64,000 nt of DNA from Luzula sylvatica (Eukaryota; Streptophyta; Magnoliopsida; Poales; Juncaceae). The DNA is taken from the NCBI GenBank assembly GCA_946800325.1, contig OX326959.1, positions 7,150,501 through 7,214,500 of the forward strand, in the 5' to 3' direction. Each line of letters opens with the position of its first letter. Within the stretch, counting starts at the first letter, position 1. Below the pieces are notes generated by a model. The model saw only the letters and a program-made list of their open reading frames with translations. It made no database searches and had not been told where the DNA came from. Positions 63,140 to 64,000 of the stretch are shown here, one piece after another. A program made the translations under genes and the position numbers.

Positions 63140-64000
63140 ATGGTTATTAGAGCTTCTTCTAGTTTGAGTGATAATATTCCACCGTTCTTAGGAGAGGTAT
63201 TGCACTTTTTCGTTGCTTAACATGTGTAGGGCTCACTTTTCAATTGTGTCTATTTTGTCAATTTGGTCTTGCCTCCTAAGATGGAAATCAAATATGAACT
63301 TGCAGGAACATTTGATTGAAGTTTCTACTGATGGAGAAGAGATGCATAACCCCAACAGTAGTGACCAGGAATATGACTTTACGAGTGCAGATCATAATCA
63401 ACAAACATGTGAAGTTGAACTTGAGACAACGACTGATTTGCCATTTGTAGGGATGGAATTTGAAAGTGGAGAAGAAGCAATTAAATTTTACACTGTTTAT
63501 GCTTTTAAAACCGGATTCTCTGTCAGAAAGGCTAGCCACTACAAGGCAAGAAAGAAAGATAACATGATTACTGCTTGGCTGTTGTGTTGTTCGAAACAAG
63601 GAAAAACTGATTCAAAAGGTCAAAGAAAAAACGTCGAAACACCGCAAATAATAGGGACACCACAAAAAAATGTGCACCACCGTCGAACCGATTGCAAAGC
63701 TTACATAAGGGTGAAACTAGAAACTGATGGCAAATGGAGGATAACCAAATGCGAAACAAAGCATAACCATAGTTTGATAGCTAGTCCCTCTAAAATGCGA
63801 TACTGCAGATCTTACCGAACAATAACCGAAGAACAAAAAGTGTTAATACACTTGCTAAGAGAACAAAATATACCCACTACCCAAATTATGGCTTTCTTGG
63901 CTGCAAGAGAGGGAGGGTCCCAGAATCTTTCCTTCATTCAAAAAGATTTAAATAATGAGATTGCAAAAAGAAAACAGAAACTTGTCGGGCTTGATGTAGC
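63140..64000 (+). CDS. FRS: FAR1/FRS-type protein, partial (runs off the window)
   Basis: Exon 1 at 63140-63196 (MVIRASSSLSDNIPPFLGE) and exon 2 from 63306 to beyond the window end join in phase with GT-AG borders. Exon 2 stays open for 231 codons. It encodes a FAR1 DNA-binding domain: PFVGMEFESGEEAIKFY, TGFSVRKAS, a zinc-finger-like C...C...HNH arrangement (CC-SKQGK, TDCKAYIRVKLE, KWRITKCETKHNHSL), followed by the helical region (YRTITEEQKVLIHLLREQNI) that precedes the MULE domain. The MULE and SWIM domains would lie to the right. Compared with the copy at 59654 it is divergent in sequence and has an extra short first exon. It could be a domesticated FRS transcription factor or a transposase; the window cannot decide. 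Confidence 0.85.

Overview
The window is nuclear DNA from a flowering plant, most likely a eudicot. It is AT-rich, with intron-split genes of plant families (RGLG ubiquitin ligases, an F-box/FBD protein, FAR1/FRS proteins), hAT, Helitron, MULE and PIF/Harbinger elements, and long GA, AT and AAT microsatellites. I could not place the species. I saw no tRNA, rRNA, CRISPR or bacterial feature.

The layout is dominated by a segmental duplication in direct orientation. Copy A runs from the window start to about 22,515. Copy B runs from about 32,622 to 51,060. Each copy holds two RGLG-family genes lying tail to tail: a complete plus-strand gene (vWA/copine domain plus C3HC4 RING, 350 aa; 6373-13022 and 39094-45746) and a minus-strand paralogue that keeps the vWA domain but stops before the RING (293 aa; 15409-20768 and 48130-50212). 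The minus-strand gene is intact in copy B. In copy A a 3,287-bp Helitron sits inside exon 5, and a 911-bp hAT-type element lies between its start codon and a TATA-like motif. The Helitron carries a multi-exon fragment of a GCN5-type histone acetyltransferase. The middle of the duplication (about 1,720-19,487 against 34,350-48,920) is nearly identical, while both flanks are clearly more diverged. This suggests gene conversion or a layered duplication history.

Between the copies (22.5-30.8 kb) lies a cluster of non-autonomous hAT elements, three with perfect or near-perfect 8-bp target-site duplications and one more with a perfect one, followed by an F-box/LRR/FBD gene (30847-32576). Right of copy B (51-58 kb) is transposon-rich: a fifth RGLG relic folded into a roughly 200-bp hairpin, a Helitron 3' end, an inverted copy of the F-box 5' leader, a LINE 3' end, a MITE and a PIF/Harbinger-like element. 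The right end carries a MULE with several-hundred-bp terminal inverted repeats around a frameshifted, internally deleted FAR1/FRS-type transposase gene (59654-61140). A second FAR1/FRS gene runs off the window edge (63140 onward).

The RGLG genes are predicted E3 ligases and the F-box protein a predicted SCF substrate adaptor, so both point to ubiquitin signalling, but nothing in the sequence shows that they work together. Most of the remaining space is decayed transposon sequence.
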